64,000 nucleotides of DNA from WJJR01 sp964440935 (GTDB lineage Bacteria; Zixibacteria; MSB-5A5; WJJR01): positions 3,369 through 67,368 of the forward strand of contig CAYTTY010000018.1 in assembly GCA_964440935.1 (NCBI GenBank). Reading direction: 5' to 3'. The notes under the pieces were generated by a model that did no database searches, was not told where the DNA came from, and saw only the letters and a program-made list of their open reading frames with translations. A program made the position numbers and the translations under genes. Within the stretch, counting starts at the first letter, position 1. Each line of letters opens with the position of its first letter. This document shows positions 17,161 to 25,766 of this stretch, piece after piece.

Positions 17161-19530
17161 ATGCGTGTGAACGGCGATAGACGATTAGAGAAGGCGTCTT
17201 GCCTGTCGCATCGCGTGCGGCGACATCTCTTTTTCGTCATCGCCTGTGGCTCTTTATCTCTGTGTTTCTGTTCAATAACCAACGCTGCCGCTGCGTTCAC
17301 GTTGAGTGGGTACGTTCGCGACGCTGAAAGTAATGAAGAGCTGCTTGGTGCATCGATCTATGCCACAGATCTCCAGACCGGGACCAAGACAAACGATTAC
17401 GGCTTCTACTCGCTGGCACTACCACCCGGTGAGTATGTGATCCGATACAGTTTTATGGGCTACGTGCCGGACGAGCGGACAGTCACGCTCAATGGCGATC
17501 TCCGTCTCGATGTGGCATTGACGCCAACATCGGTTGCATTGGATTCCATCGTTGTTACCGCCGACCGCGCCGATGCAAATGTCACCGAAGCCGAAATGGG
17601 GTCAATCCGCCTCAGCCCTGCGCAGACGCGTGATATTCCCGTCCTGATGGGAGAGCAGGACGTCCTTAAAACGATTCAACTGCTGCCGGGTGTGCAGGAG
17701 GCGGGGGAGGGAAACAGCGGGTTCCACGTGCGGGGCGGCGGTGTCGATCAAAACCTGATCCTGCTCGACGAAGCCACGATTTACAGCCCGTCTCATTTCC
17801 TCGGCTTTTTCTCGGTGTTCAATTCCGATGCGATCAAGGACGTCAAGCTGATCAAAGGGTCGGCCTCGGCCGAGTACGGCGGACGGCTGTCATCGGTACT
17901 CGATATTAAGATGAAGGAGGGCAACTCCAAGCACTTTCAGGGCAGCGCCGGCATCGGATTGGTGTCGTCTCGGATCAATCTCGAAGGTCCCATCCGGAAG
18001 GACAAAGGCGCGTACGTGGTAAGTGGCCGGCGTACCTACTTTGATCTCTTCCTCAACGCGTCGAGCGATGAGTCGATTCGCAAGACGTCGTTGTATTTCT
18101 ATGACCTCAACGCCAAGGCCAACTATCACCTGGGGCCAAACGACCGTGTGTTTCTCTCCGGATACTTCGGCAAGGACGCCTTGGGATACAAAGGCCAGTT
18201 CGGTGTCGACTGGGGCAATACCACCGCGACGGCTCGCTGGAATCACATCTTTAACAGCCGCCTGTTCTTGAACACGTCGCTCGTGTACAGCAATTATGAT
18301 TACACGATCGGCATCACCAATGGCGATGAACTGGTCAACATCCGCTCCGGCATCCGCGACTGGAATCTGAAAGCCGACTTCCAACGGTTCATCAATTCGC
18401 GCAATACGTTGAACTTTGGTGGTCAGACGGTACACCATACCTTTCTGCCGGGCAAAATCGAAGCCACCGAAAGTTCGATCAACGCCCTGCGGATCAAAGA
18501 CAAGTACGCGTTGGAAAGCGCGGTCTATGTCAGCCACGAATGGAGCGTGTCACCGCGGCTGAAGCTTGACTACGGTCTGCGCTATTCGAGTTTTGCATTG
18601 CTCGGGCCGGGTGATACGTTCGCTTTTGACGATGATGGCAACGCGTTCGATACAACAGCCTACAGTGGTGGCGAGTTGATCACACACTACGGGCAGCTCG
18701 AACCGCGACTCACCACACGTTACCTCCTGAACGGTCACAGTTCCCTCAAAGCGTCGTTTACACGCAACGCCCAGTACCTGCACTTGCTGTCGGCATCGAT
18801 CACCACGACCCCATTCGATCTCTGGCATCCCAGCACCACGAATATCAAACCGGGAATATCCGATCAGATTGTCGTCGGCTACTTTCGCGTCTTCAGCGAC
18901 AGCAAATACGAAACCTCAGTCGAACTCTATTACAAGTGGTTGCGCAATCAGGTCGAATACAAAAACGGCGCCGACATCTTCTTCAACGAACTGGTCGAAT
19001 CCGAATTGGTCTTTGGCACAGGCCGCGCGTACGGTGCCGAGGTCATGCTGAAGAAAACCCGCGGCCGTCTGACCGGTTGGTTGAGCTACACCTTGTCGCG
19101 TTCGGAAAAGAAGTTCAGTGCGATCAATGATGGCAACTGGTTTCCAGCCCGGCAGGACCGCATCCATGATCTGGAAATCGTCGGTCTCTACGAACTGAAT
19201 GATTCATGGACGATGGGTGTGAGTTGGGTGTATTACACTGGCAATGCGGTGACGTTTCCGAGCGGGAAGTACATTGTCGATGGCCACATCGCCACGCTTT
19301 ATACCGAGCGGAATGGCTACCGCATGCCGGCTTATCACCGACTCGATATCGGATTCACATGGCGGGGGAAACGGTCCAGTTGGAATCTCTCGTTATACAA
19401 CGCCTACGGACGTCGCAACGCCTATGCCATCTATTTCGAAACGGTGGAGGATCAGTTCCCGGAGACACAGGCGGTACGGGTGGCGCTGTTTACGTTTTTC
19501 CCGTCAGTGACGTACACATTGGAGTTCTGA
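17161..19530 (+). CDS. TonB-dependent receptor with carboxypeptidase-regulatory-like domain
   Basis: A 789-residue outer-membrane receptor of the Bacteroidetes style. I start at the ATG at 17161, which gives a basic N-region and a hydrophobic core (RRHLFFVIACGSLSLCFC) as signal peptide; the frame is open further upstream to a GTG at 17059. Residues about 45-130 are a CarboxypepD_reg-like domain (LSGYVRDAESNEELLGASIY, TNDYGFYSLALPPG). The TonB plug follows (DVLKTIQLLPGVQEAGEGN, FHVRGGGVDQNLILLDEATI, IKDVKLIKGSASAEYGGRLS) and then a 22-strand barrel ending in FPSVTYTLEF. It is followed after only 8 bases by a DUF4249-like lipoprotein, a pairing common in Bacteroidetes and suggesting a receptor with a surface lipoprotein partner. 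The ligand is unknown. Confidence 0.9.
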   Translation: MRVNGDRRLEKASCLSHRVRRHLFFVIACGSLSLCFCSITNAAAAFTLSGYVRDAESNEELLGASIYATDLQTGTKTNDYGFYSLALPPGEYVIRYSFMGYVPDERTVTLNGDLRLDVALTPTSVALDSIVVTADRADANVTEAEMGSIRLSPAQTRDIPVLMGEQDVLKTIQLLPGVQEAGEGNSGFHVRGGGVDQNLILLDEATIYSPSHFLGFFSVFNSDAIKDVKLIKGSASAEYGGRLSSVLDIKMKEGNSKHFQGSAGIGLVSSRINLEGPIRKDKGAYVVSGRRTYFDLFLNASSDESIRKTSLYFYDLNAKANYHLGPNDRVFLSGYFGKDALGYKGQFGVDWGNTTATARWNHIFNSRLFLNTSLVYSNYDYTIGITNGDELVNIRSGIRDWNLKADFQRFINSRNTLNFGGQTVHHTFLPGKIEATESSINALRIKDKYALESAVYVSHEWSVSPRLKLDYGLRYSSFALLGPGDTFAFDDDGNAFDTTAYSGGELITHYGQLEPRLTTRYLLNGHSSLKASFTRNAQYLHLLSASITTTPFDLWHPSTTNIKPGISDQIVVGYFRVFSDSKYETSVELYYKWLRNQVEYKNGADIFFNELVESELVFGTGRAYGAEVMLKKTRGRLTGWLSYTLSRSEKKFSAINDGNWFPARQDRIHDLEIVGLYELNDSWTMGVSWVYYTGNAVTFPSGKYIVDGHIATLYTERNGYRMPAYHRLDIGFTWRGKRSSWNLSLYNAYGRRNAYAIYFETVEDQFPETQAVRVALFTFFPSVTYTLEF

Positions 19531-19538
19531 GGACAGGC

Positions 19539-20420
19539 ATGCACACTTTCTTCGATACGCGTTTCGGCGCATCCTTGGCACGACTACTTCTCGTCGGGTT
19601 TGTTTGTCTGAGTGTTACGGGTTGCGAAGATGTGATCCAGGTCAACTTGAACTCTGCGGAACCGCGACCGGTGATCGAGGGCTTTATCACATTAGAACTT
19701 GAGGAACGTCCACCGCACTACGGAGTGTTCGTCGTTTCGCAAACGACTGACTTCTTTGTCCCCGACTCACCGACACTCGTGACTGATGCTGACATTACCA
19801 TAAGCGATCAGTACGGATTCACTGCGTTCGGCGGATCAAATACGGAGTCGGGAGTCTATCGCTTCGACTACAGCAGTCCTGTCGATCCCGGCGATACCGT
19901 GTATGCCACGGTCGCTGTTCATGGGAAGGAGTATACGGCATTCTCGGTCGTGGCCGAACCGATCAGGATTGATTCGCTGACGTATGAGTACCAGGAAGGC
20001 GGCGGCATTGGACTGGATGAGGAAGAAGGCTATCGCCTGCACGTTCATTTCACCGATCAGCCGGAGTATGACGATTATCTCCGGTTGAAAGTTTACCGGA
20101 ATGGACGTTCCATTGGTGATTATCACCTGTACGATGGGAAGTACTCCGATGGGAACGAGATTGATTATGACTATTTTTTTGATACATTCCAGCCGGGAGA
20201 TCATGGCTACGTGGAATTGTGGTCCATGAGCGAAGCGCAGTACGACTACTTCCTCACGCTCAGCGAGGCGGTGGTGACCGAAGATGCTTCCGATTTCTTC
20301 GACATCACTCCCGCGAACCCCATCACCAATTGGAGCAACGACGCTCTGGGCTACTTTGGCGTCTATTATGTCCATGTTCAGCACTTCATCATCTTTGGGG
20401 ATTCATCAGGAACAGAATGA
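19539..20420 (+). CDS. DUF4249-like lipoprotein, partner of the TonB receptor
   Basis: A 293-residue predicted lipoprotein. The ATG at 19539, just after the receptor stop and a GAGGACAGG site, gives a signal peptide with lipobox SVTGC (Cys29). The mature N-terminus (CEDVIQVNLNSAEPRPVIEG) and the following FVVSQTTDFF, VTDADITISDQYG and YRFDYSSPVDPGDTVYATV have the pattern of DUF4249: a beta-rich domain with a transthyretin-like fold, found next to TonB receptors. The open frame extends upstream inside the receptor gene, but that part is a shadow. It probably sits on the outer membrane and caps or assists the receptor. The function of DUF4249 is not established. Confidence 0.8.
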   Translation: MHTFFDTRFGASLARLLLVGFVCLSVTGCEDVIQVNLNSAEPRPVIEGFITLELEERPPHYGVFVVSQTTDFFVPDSPTLVTDADITISDQYGFTAFGGSNTESGVYRFDYSSPVDPGDTVYATVAVHGKEYTAFSVVAEPIRIDSLTYEYQEGGGIGLDEEEGYRLHVHFTDQPEYDDYLRLKVYRNGRSIGDYHLYDGKYSDGNEIDYDYFFDTFQPGDHGYVELWSMSEAQYDYFLTLSEAVVTEDASDFFDITPANPITNWSNDALGYFGVYYVHVQHFIIFGDSSGTE

Positions 20421-20462
20421 GGGATTCGGTTCGCAGCAAAGCGTCAATGAGGGTATGGTCGT

Positions 20463-21029
20463 ATGCATCTGGTTGATAGCAACCTCCTCATCCGCTTCCC
20501 CGAACGTGGCGATGAAGCGGCGCTGGTCCACTTTCACTGGCGCAACCGCGAGTTCTTTGTCCCGTCGGGTTCGGTCAATCCGGCGACCGATTTCGAGTCA
20601 CACCGTTGGACCGCATACATTCGTCAAAGCACCAGCGATCGCACCAAGGGCACTGCCGTACGATTCCTGGTGTGTGATCGCAAATCAGACAAGACCATCA
20701 TCATCGCCAAGATCAGCTACACACAGATCTTTCGCGGTCCGTTTCACGCGTGTTATCTCGGCTATGCGATGGCGGAAACGTATTGCGGCCGGGGTCTCAT
20801 GACTCAGGCCTTACGCATGACCAACGACTACATGTTCCGCGAGCTGAACATCCACCGCATCATGGCCAACTACATGCCGGAGAATGTCGCGAGCGGACGC
20901 GTGTTAGAAAAGCTGGGGTTTGTCACGGAGGGGTTGGCCAAAGACTATCTCCGCATTAACGGTGAGTGGCGCGATCATGTTCTGACCAGCCTGACCAATG
21001 CCAATTGGACCGATCCACCAACCGATTGA
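20463..21029 (+). CDS. GNAT family N-acetyltransferase, RimJ/RimL-like
   Basis: A 188-residue acetyltransferase of the protein-alpha-N-acetyltransferase type. The N-terminal strand (NLLIRFPERGDEAALVHFHW), the FVPSGSVNP loop, the ACYLGYAMAETYCGRGLMTQ acetyl-CoA site and IMANYMPENVASGRVLEKLG with GFVTEGLAKDYLRING all match RimJ, which acetylates ribosomal protein S5 in E. coli. Because RimJ-like proteins are often repurposed for other substrates, I give no gene symbol. It begins 42 bases after the DUF4249 gene. Confidence 0.85.
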   Translation: MHLVDSNLLIRFPERGDEAALVHFHWRNREFFVPSGSVNPATDFESHRWTAYIRQSTSDRTKGTAVRFLVCDRKSDKTIIIAKISYTQIFRGPFHACYLGYAMAETYCGRGLMTQALRMTNDYMFRELNIHRIMANYMPENVASGRVLEKLGFVTEGLAKDYLRINGEWRDHVLTSLTNANWTDPPTD

Positions 21030-21158
21030 CCCGTCAATCCCGATTTCCGTGGTGGAATTGTCACGAATCCCCACCAAAATTCGAACAACGTATCGACTGG
21101 CTTGTTATGATGTAGTTCCGAGAGCGGACAACCAAGCAGGAAGGGAAGTGAATAGCCT

Positions 21159-21587
21159 ATGAAGGTGACATTGAAGCAAATCGACGGTCTCGCCATGGCC
21201 GCCAAGGCCGATTCCAATCACTGGGTCACGATGGACGGCCCGGAACGACTGGGAGGACACGAGGCGGCAACGTCGCCGGTTCAATTGGTGCTGATGGGAT
21301 TGGCCGGGTGCACGGGGATGGATGTGGTCAATATCCTGAAGAAACGGCGCATCACACTGACAGATTTCACGATCGAGGTGGAGGCTCAGCAGGCGGACGA
21401 GTATCCCAAAGTCTTCACCGAGATCCATTTGCGTTACCGTCTTAAAGGCGAAAATCTGCACGAAGCTGATGTGGAGAAGGCCATCGAACTGAGCGAGAAC
21501 AAGTACTGCAGTGTGTTGGCGATGCTCAAGTCAACGGCGAAGGTGTCACATGAATACGAGATTCTCGCAGCCGAGATGACGGAGTAG
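21159..21587 (+). CDS. OsmC family protein
   Basis: A 142-residue OsmC/Ohr-fold protein. GGGAAG precedes the ATG. The first catalytic cysteine is in LMGLAGCTGMDVV and the second in SENKYCSVLAML, with a conserved Arg/Glu environment in between. OsmC proteins use the two cysteines to reduce organic hydroperoxides, usually as dimers. The ATxPxQLVLMGLAGCTGMDVV arrangement is that of the YhfA-like branch, whose physiological role is less clear. It is followed after 19 bases by a VOC protein. Confidence 0.88.
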   Translation: MKVTLKQIDGLAMAAKADSNHWVTMDGPERLGGHEAATSPVQLVLMGLAGCTGMDVVNILKKRRITLTDFTIEVEAQQADEYPKVFTEIHLRYRLKGENLHEADVEKAIELSENKYCSVLAMLKSTAKVSHEYEILAAEMTE

Positions 21588-21606
21588 GCGGAACCGGGGC
21601 AATCAC

Positions 21607-21960
21607 ATGAACGGAATTGTCTTTTTCAAAACACGCGACTTGGCGCAATTGAGAGAGTTTTATATTGAACGCATCGGTGCCACGGTCTGGCTTGACCAGG
21701 GCGACTGCCAGATCTTTCGGCATGGCAACTTTCTATTCGGCTTCTGCGATCGAGATGGTGTTGATACGTGCGGAATGCTGACGTTTTACTACGAATCACA
21801 AGACGACGTCGACACCATGTACACACAACTTCAGGACATCGCCACAACCGAACCGGTGCTTAACGAGAAATACAGCATCTACCAATTCTTTGCCGCCGAT
21901 CCCGATGGGCGCACACTCGAATTCCAGTTCTTCAACCATCCGGTGCCCGAGCTGACATAG
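21607..21960 (+). CDS. VOC (glyoxalase/bleomycin-resistance) family protein
   Basis: A 117-residue single-module vicinal-oxygen-chelate protein. It shows the beta-alpha-beta-beta-beta pattern twice: GIVFFKTRDLAQLREFYIER and then DVDTMYTQLQDI, ending in FFAADPDGRTLEFQFFNHP, which carries the conserved C-terminal Glu metal ligand (TLEFQ). Possible roles include dioxygenase-like, glyoxalase or antibiotic-binding functions, and none can be chosen. It is 19 bases behind the OsmC gene, so the two probably share a transcript. Confidence 0.8.
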   Translation: MNGIVFFKTRDLAQLREFYIERIGATVWLDQGDCQIFRHGNFLFGFCDRDGVDTCGMLTFYYESQDDVDTMYTQLQDIATTEPVLNEKYSIYQFFAADPDGRTLEFQFFNHPVPELT

Positions 21961-21982
21961 CTTCCGCACATGCTCGGGAGTC

Positions 21983-22031
21983 GTAGCATGGCCGTCTCGG
22001 TCATGCCACACAGGCGAGACGCCTGTGCTAC
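21983..22031. repeat. palindromic intergenic repeat
   Basis: A 49-base imperfect palindrome with GTAGCA/TGCTAC ends and the inner perfect hairpin CACAGGCGAGACGCCTGTG. It lies 22 bases after the VOC gene. It may act as a transcript end or be a dispersed repeat, but there is no T-run. Confidence 0.5.
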
Positions 22032-22143
22032 ATAACTCCACACTCTCGCAACAGGGTATACCCTTCCCTTAGCGTGGTTCTGCCCAAGGGACAGCACGCC
22101 AGTTGGAATCGTAACACCTACACACGCAAGTCGTTATGCGAGC

Positions 22144-22163
22144 CCCGCTGGGTCACCAGCGGG
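22144..22163. terminator. hairpin at the end of the methyltransferase-like gene
   Basis: A perfect eight-base-pair stem (CCCGCTGG/CCAGCGGG) with tetraloop GTCA, ten bases beyond the stop codon of the minus-strand gene. No run of T follows on the minus strand, so it could be a weak terminator or an mRNA-stabilising hairpin. Confidence 0.4.
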
Positions 22164-22172
22164 ACAGTGCCC

Positions 22173-23045
22173 TCACATCTCGCTCAGTCTCTTCTCGAGG
22201 AGATGGTATTGGTCCGGGGGTGTGGCAATATAGAGGTTCGCGTAGTGGTGGCCGTCATCCTCACGACCGGTCGTGTCGAACCCACGCTCGTGCAGCATCT
22301 CCAACACGCCATTCCGCTCTTCATCATCGGCGAACCGTCGCTGCCGCAGAAAGACGCCCGGAATTTGCCCAAACTTGAAGCCGTGGCGTTCAAAACTCTC
22401 CCGTACGGGTTCGGTGTCGAACATGCGCAGAATCGTGACCACACACCAGCGTCCAACTTTGCCATTGATTTGAGTGCCCAACTCCGGGAGGAGCTTATTT
22501 AAGGTTGTTTCGGTCACGTATCCGATGGCGCCGGTGCTGATCATGAAGTTACTGGTCCGCACTAACTGGAGGTCGTCCTCGGAGAGCGTGCAATTGTCAT
22601 CCTCCAAATCACGCGGGATGCCGCCGTCGAGAAGTCCGGCCTCGATGGCAAACCTGATCGCGGGCGCGGAACTGTCCATGCCGACACAGTTGATCGTCGC
22701 GGCTGTGCGTGATCCATTCAGCCATTCACGCATCGTCTTCGAGGCATCGTCGTAGCTCTGTGGCAGATCGTCTTTGACAAACCGCGTCATCTCGGCAAAC
22801 GTCCGCCCAAACTTCACGCCGGCGGCTCCGATTCCATAAGAACAGCCGACATCGATCATCTGTATGGGTGCAGAATCACCATTGATCTCGCGCATAAGTT
22901 TCGCCGCCTCGGCGCAGTAAGGCCGGGCTTGGTCGGAGATCTCATATCCATGGTGGGTCATCAGTTTCAGATATGAATGGGGCGTTGGTGCTGTGTAGAC
23001 ATTATCGAAATTCGCTTTAACCTCATTGACATCTTCATAAGTCAT
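22173..23045 (-). CDS. class I SAM-dependent methyltransferase-like protein
   Basis: A 290-residue protein. The ATG ending at 23045 has GGGAGGA nine bases upstream. A SAM-binding motif I is visible at residues about 62-72 (IQMIDVGCSYGIGAAG), followed by a motif II-like acidic strand (INCVGMDSSAPAIRFA) and a DNCTLSEDD region. The C-terminal part contains GRWCVVTILRMFDTEPV and a long charged region. It resembles small-molecule methyltransferases, but the glycine-rich loop is not canonical (VGCSYGIG) and no substrate motif is visible. It may modify a small metabolite. It is encoded alone, convergent with the VOC gene. Confidence 0.6.
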   Translation of the reverse strand: MTYEDVNEVKANFDNVYTAPTPHSYLKLMTHHGYEISDQARPYCAEAAKLMREINGDSAPIQMIDVGCSYGIGAAGVKFGRTFAEMTRFVKDDLPQSYDDASKTMREWLNGSRTAATINCVGMDSSAPAIRFAIEAGLLDGGIPRDLEDDNCTLSEDDLQLVRTSNFMISTGAIGYVTETTLNKLLPELGTQINGKVGRWCVVTILRMFDTEPVRESFERHGFKFGQIPGVFLRQRRFADDEERNGVLEMLHERGFDTTGREDDGHHYANLYIATPPDQYHLLEKRLSEM

Positions 23046-23473
23046 TAGCAAGTGTCCTCCCTGTTTGTGATTGGCGCAACGAGACGAGAGCCCTTAACTT
23101 AAGCAATTAACGAGGAATCATCAAATCACAGACCGAAATAATGACGCCACGAACCCTAACTAGTTAACCGACAACGGCTTGCGCTACGTTTCGGGGCCGG
23201 ACAAACGTTCCCGATGACCTCGCGATCACAAGATCAGGCCCCTTCCACCCCTTCCTTATCGGGATCTCAGAGTCTTGGACGCCGTGTGCAGACGTCCATG
23301 ACGGCAGTGCTGTCAGGCACAGCCATCAAGTGTTCTACGGCAGCATCGACGATCCTTGTTGACTAAGGGGGACCGGATCAGCACTTTCTCGTACAAAGTA
23401 GGGGATGACCCTAATCCTCATTGAAGAATATCAGAAGCGGCCTCAAGGTTGCTAATCATAAGGAGATAGCCGT
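23046..23473. other. intergenic region, no gene supported
   Basis: About 430 bases with stop codons in all frames over most of its length. I see no RNA gene, riboswitch fold or long repeat. The region presumably contains the promoter of the methyltransferase-like gene and of the ORF/ribosomal cluster that follows. Confidence 0.4.
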
Positions 23474-23785
23474 ATGTCAGGGTTAAGCTATGTCAGCGAG
23501 TTGTACCACTCTGGGAGCAAGACATTTGACCAGGATTTGCTCAAGGGCCGCCGTCCGCCTAAGCGGTATCTCGACATGCACCAAGTCCGCGGGTATGCCG
23601 ATTCGAAGGCGAGTGCCGGTCAAGGAGCCATATGGCGCGTCCAGGTCCCGACGCTGATTTGGACACGCGGCCAGGCAGCGGGAGCAATTCAGTACCACCC
23701 GGGCAACCCTGGGTGCAGCTACTTAATTGAAGGAGATTTTCTCCTGCGCCACGCCCAGTACCTCTCTGTGAAACGCGCGAATTAG
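23474..23785 (+). CDS. small hypothetical protein upstream of pth
   Basis: A 103-residue ORF preceded by AAGGAG nine bases before its ATG, which is the main reason to accept it. The product is basic, has no transmembrane segment or known motif (KGRRPPKRYLDMHQVRGY, VQVPTLIWTRGQAAG) and no detectable partner. The composition is not far from a random frame, so it could be spurious. It sits 78 bases before the peptidyl-tRNA hydrolase gene in the same direction. Confidence 0.35.
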   Translation: MSGLSYVSELYHSGSKTFDQDLLKGRRPPKRYLDMHQVRGYADSKASAGQGAIWRVQVPTLIWTRGQAAGAIQYHPGNPGCSYLIEGDFLLRHAQYLSVKRAN

Positions 23786-23863
23786 TCAGGTTCAGCAGAC
23801 TTCTGGCGCACCGTATCATGGCGGGACGCACCGCTCGCAAAGAATTCCGCGCCAGCAGGCTGA

Positions 23864-24502
23864 GTGATCGGAGTGGCATTGCGGTTAATTGTCCTGCTTG
23901 GGAACCCGGGCGACGAGTACAAAGACACACGCCACAATATTGCCTGGTGGGTCGGTGACATTCTCGCCGAACGCCGGCGATTGTGCTTTGCTCCTGAAGA
24001 GGACGCGATGCGTGCCGTCGGACGCCTCGGTGGGCAGCGGGTTTGCCTCTTCAAGCCGCTGACGTATATGAACTTATCAGGACACGCGGTGCGTCGGGCG
24101 TGTGACGAATTCGACTTGACCCCGGCCGACGTCTTGGCCGTTTCCGACGACATCGATTTGGCACTCGGTACGGTTCGCATTCGCGCCAAAGGCAGTAGCG
24201 GCGGCCACCGCGGCCTCGATTCGATATTTGAATCTCTTGCCACAGAACAAATTGCACGCTGCCGCTGCGGTGTTGGACCGGTACCGTCAGACACCGATCC
24301 GGCCGAGTTTGTTCTTGACCCCTTTTCTGCCGAGGAGTTTATTGTCGCCCGACAGATGGCAACAACTGCCGCCGATGCGGTAGAGTTGATTCTGGCCCGT
24401 GGCGTGGCTGTTGCCGCAAACAAGTATAACCGCAAACCTTCCGTGTCCGAACCCGCCCCCAATGGCTGTTCGGATACCCAACGACCGAGGGAGGATGAGT
24501 GA
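23864..24502 (+). CDS. pth: peptidyl-tRNA hydrolase
   Basis: Releases peptides from prematurely dissociated peptidyl-tRNA in the cytosol. All family landmarks are present: LGNPGDEYKDTRHNIAWWV (Asn and catalytic His), KPLTYMNLSGHAV (substrate-binding Asn), SDDIDLALG (catalytic Asp) and KGSSGGHRGLDSI. The start is uncertain: GTG 23864 gives 212 residues, while a TTG at 23879 has GGAG five bases upstream and would start MRLIVLLGNPG, closest to the usual Pth N-terminus. The C-terminal tail (residues about 190 onward) is longer than normal. It overlaps the rpsF start by four bases, so the two are translationally coupled in a pth-rpsF-rpsR-rplI cluster. Confidence 0.94.
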   Translation: MIGVALRLIVLLGNPGDEYKDTRHNIAWWVGDILAERRRLCFAPEEDAMRAVGRLGGQRVCLFKPLTYMNLSGHAVRRACDEFDLTPADVLAVSDDIDLALGTVRIRAKGSSGGHRGLDSIFESLATEQIARCRCGVGPVPSDTDPAEFVLDPFSAEEFIVARQMATTAADAVELILARGVAVAANKYNRKPSVSEPAPNGCSDTQRPREDE

Positions 24503-24963
24503 AGCTTTACGAAACAACGTTTATCTTGGATCCTGAGCTTAAGGACGATGGGTGGGAATCGGCGATCGCGAAGTATTCCGGCGTGATCAACCAAGCCGGT
24601 TCGATCAAGAACACGTACCGTTGGGGTCTCCGGCGCATGGCGTATGAGATTCTGAACCAGACTCATGGATACTATGTGCACATCATCCATGAGTCCGAAT
24701 CGTCAATTCCAACGGAACTCGAACGTCAGTTCAAGCTCGATGAATCATGTCTGCGTTATCTGACCGTTGTGGCCGACAATCCCAAATATCTTGAAGAGCT
24801 CGACAAGGGCAGTGCACAGCAGGCCACCGAGCACGCATCGAGTGGATCCGGCAAGGAAGGCGGCAGCGAATCCGGCGGCCGCAGTGAATCGGACGAACCT
24901 GATGCCAGCAAACCCGAATCCGGCGGTCAACACGATGAAGCCACAGCAAGGGAGGAATCATGA
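24499..24963 (+). CDS. rpsF: 30S ribosomal protein S6
   Basis: A 154-residue S6 homologue. The GTG at 24499 overlaps the pth stop (GTGA), with GAGGGAGGA upstream as binding site. The S6 fold covers residues 1-95 (MKLYETTFILDPEL, YRWGLRRMAYEI, GYYVHIIHE, DESCLRYLTVVAD). The remaining about 55 residues are a low-complexity tail rich in Ser, Gly, Glu and Asp. S6 pairs with S18 on the platform of the small subunit, and rpsR follows immediately. E. coli S6 also carries an acidic tail, but this one is much longer. Confidence 0.95.
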   Translation: MKLYETTFILDPELKDDGWESAIAKYSGVINQAGSIKNTYRWGLRRMAYEILNQTHGYYVHIIHESESSIPTELERQFKLDESCLRYLTVVADNPKYLEELDKGSAQQATEHASSGSGKEGGSESGGRSESDEPDASKPESGGQHDEATAREES

Positions 24964-25238
24964 GAGGCGGAGGACGCGGCGGCGGTCGTGGTGGTGGTGG
25001 TGGACGGTCACGGTTCTCGCGTGGCGGTCCTCGGGGACGCCGGTTCACCGAATTGAAGCTGCATGAAATCGATTATCGCAATGAACGGTTGCTGCGCAAA
25101 TTCGTGACCGAACGTGGGAAGATTCTCCCCCGTCGCATCACCGGCGTTTCGGCGTTATACCAGCGCCGGGTCACCCGAGCCGTCAAACGGGCACGTCACT
25201 TGGCATTCCTGCCGTTTGTTGCCGAAACATTCAAATAG
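24960..25238 (+). CDS. rpsR: 30S ribosomal protein S18
   Basis: A 92-residue S18. The start overlaps the rpsF stop (ATGA). The conserved core begins at about residue 28 (RRFTELKLHEIDYRNERLLR, FVTERGKILPRRITGVSALY, RRVTRAVKRARHLAFLPFV). The first 27 residues are an RGG-like Gly/Arg stretch (RGGGRGGGRGGGGGRSRF) with no counterpart in most bacteria. S18 binds S6 and 16S rRNA in the platform. The acidic tail of S6 and this basic tail of S18 could interact; this is speculation. Confidence 0.95.
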   Translation: MRGGGRGGGRGGGGGRSRFSRGGPRGRRFTELKLHEIDYRNERLLRKFVTERGKILPRRITGVSALYQRRVTRAVKRARHLAFLPFVAETFK

Positions 25239-25279
25239 GGCGCCGGTGAACGCCGTTGCGTCGTTAGTGGGATTAACCG

Positions 25280-25744
25280 ATGAAGATTATCTTACGAGAT
25301 GATATCGACACTTTAGGGAAGTGCGGCGAAGTGGTCACGGTGAAGGACGGCTACGCCCGCAACTATCTCATTCCGCGGAACCTGGCGATTCCTGCCACTC
25401 CCGGAAACCTGCGTTCGATTGACGAAGTGAATCGCCAGAAGCAGTTCCGCGACCGGAAACGGATGCGAGAGGCCGAGCGGCTGAAACTGGCCATGGAAAA
25501 AGTCTCGCTGACGGCGGAAGTTCAGGTGGGCGAGGAAGACCGCATTTTCGGCTCCGTCACCTCGTCGCAAATCGCCGAATTGCTGAAGCAGCAAAATTTC
25601 CTCGTCGATCGTCGCGACATCCTCCTGGAGGAGCCAATTCGCTCTCTGGGTGTATACACAGTGGATGTGAAACTCGAACGCGATGTGATCGCCCAAGTGA
25701 AAGTGTGGGTTGTGAAGAAGGGAGATCAAGGGCAGGCCGCCTGA
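25280..25744 (+). CDS. rplI: 50S ribosomal protein L9
   Basis: A 154-residue L9 with the N-terminal domain (MKIILRDDIDTLGKCGEVVT, DGYARNYLIPRNLA), a long connecting helix and the C-terminal domain (GEEDRIFGSVTSSQIAELLK, VDRRDILLEEPIRSLGVY). The length is normal. It sits 41 bases behind rpsR in the standard rpsF-rpsR-rplI order and is followed after 22 bases by a bifunctional-nuclease-family gene. Confidence 0.96.
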   Translation: MKIILRDDIDTLGKCGEVVTVKDGYARNYLIPRNLAIPATPGNLRSIDEVNRQKQFRDRKRMREAERLKLAMEKVSLTAEVQVGEEDRIFGSVTSSQIAELLKQQNFLVDRRDILLEEPIRSLGVYTVDVKLERDVIAQVKVWVVKKGDQGQAA

Positions 25745-25766
25745 TAGTCCTCCCGGGAGAGATAAC

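Noticed and set aside
19206..19538. Extension of the DUF4249 lipoprotein frame into the receptor gene
   Set aside because: The lipobox and ribosome binding site place the true start at 19539; the upstream part is a shadow of the TonB receptor.
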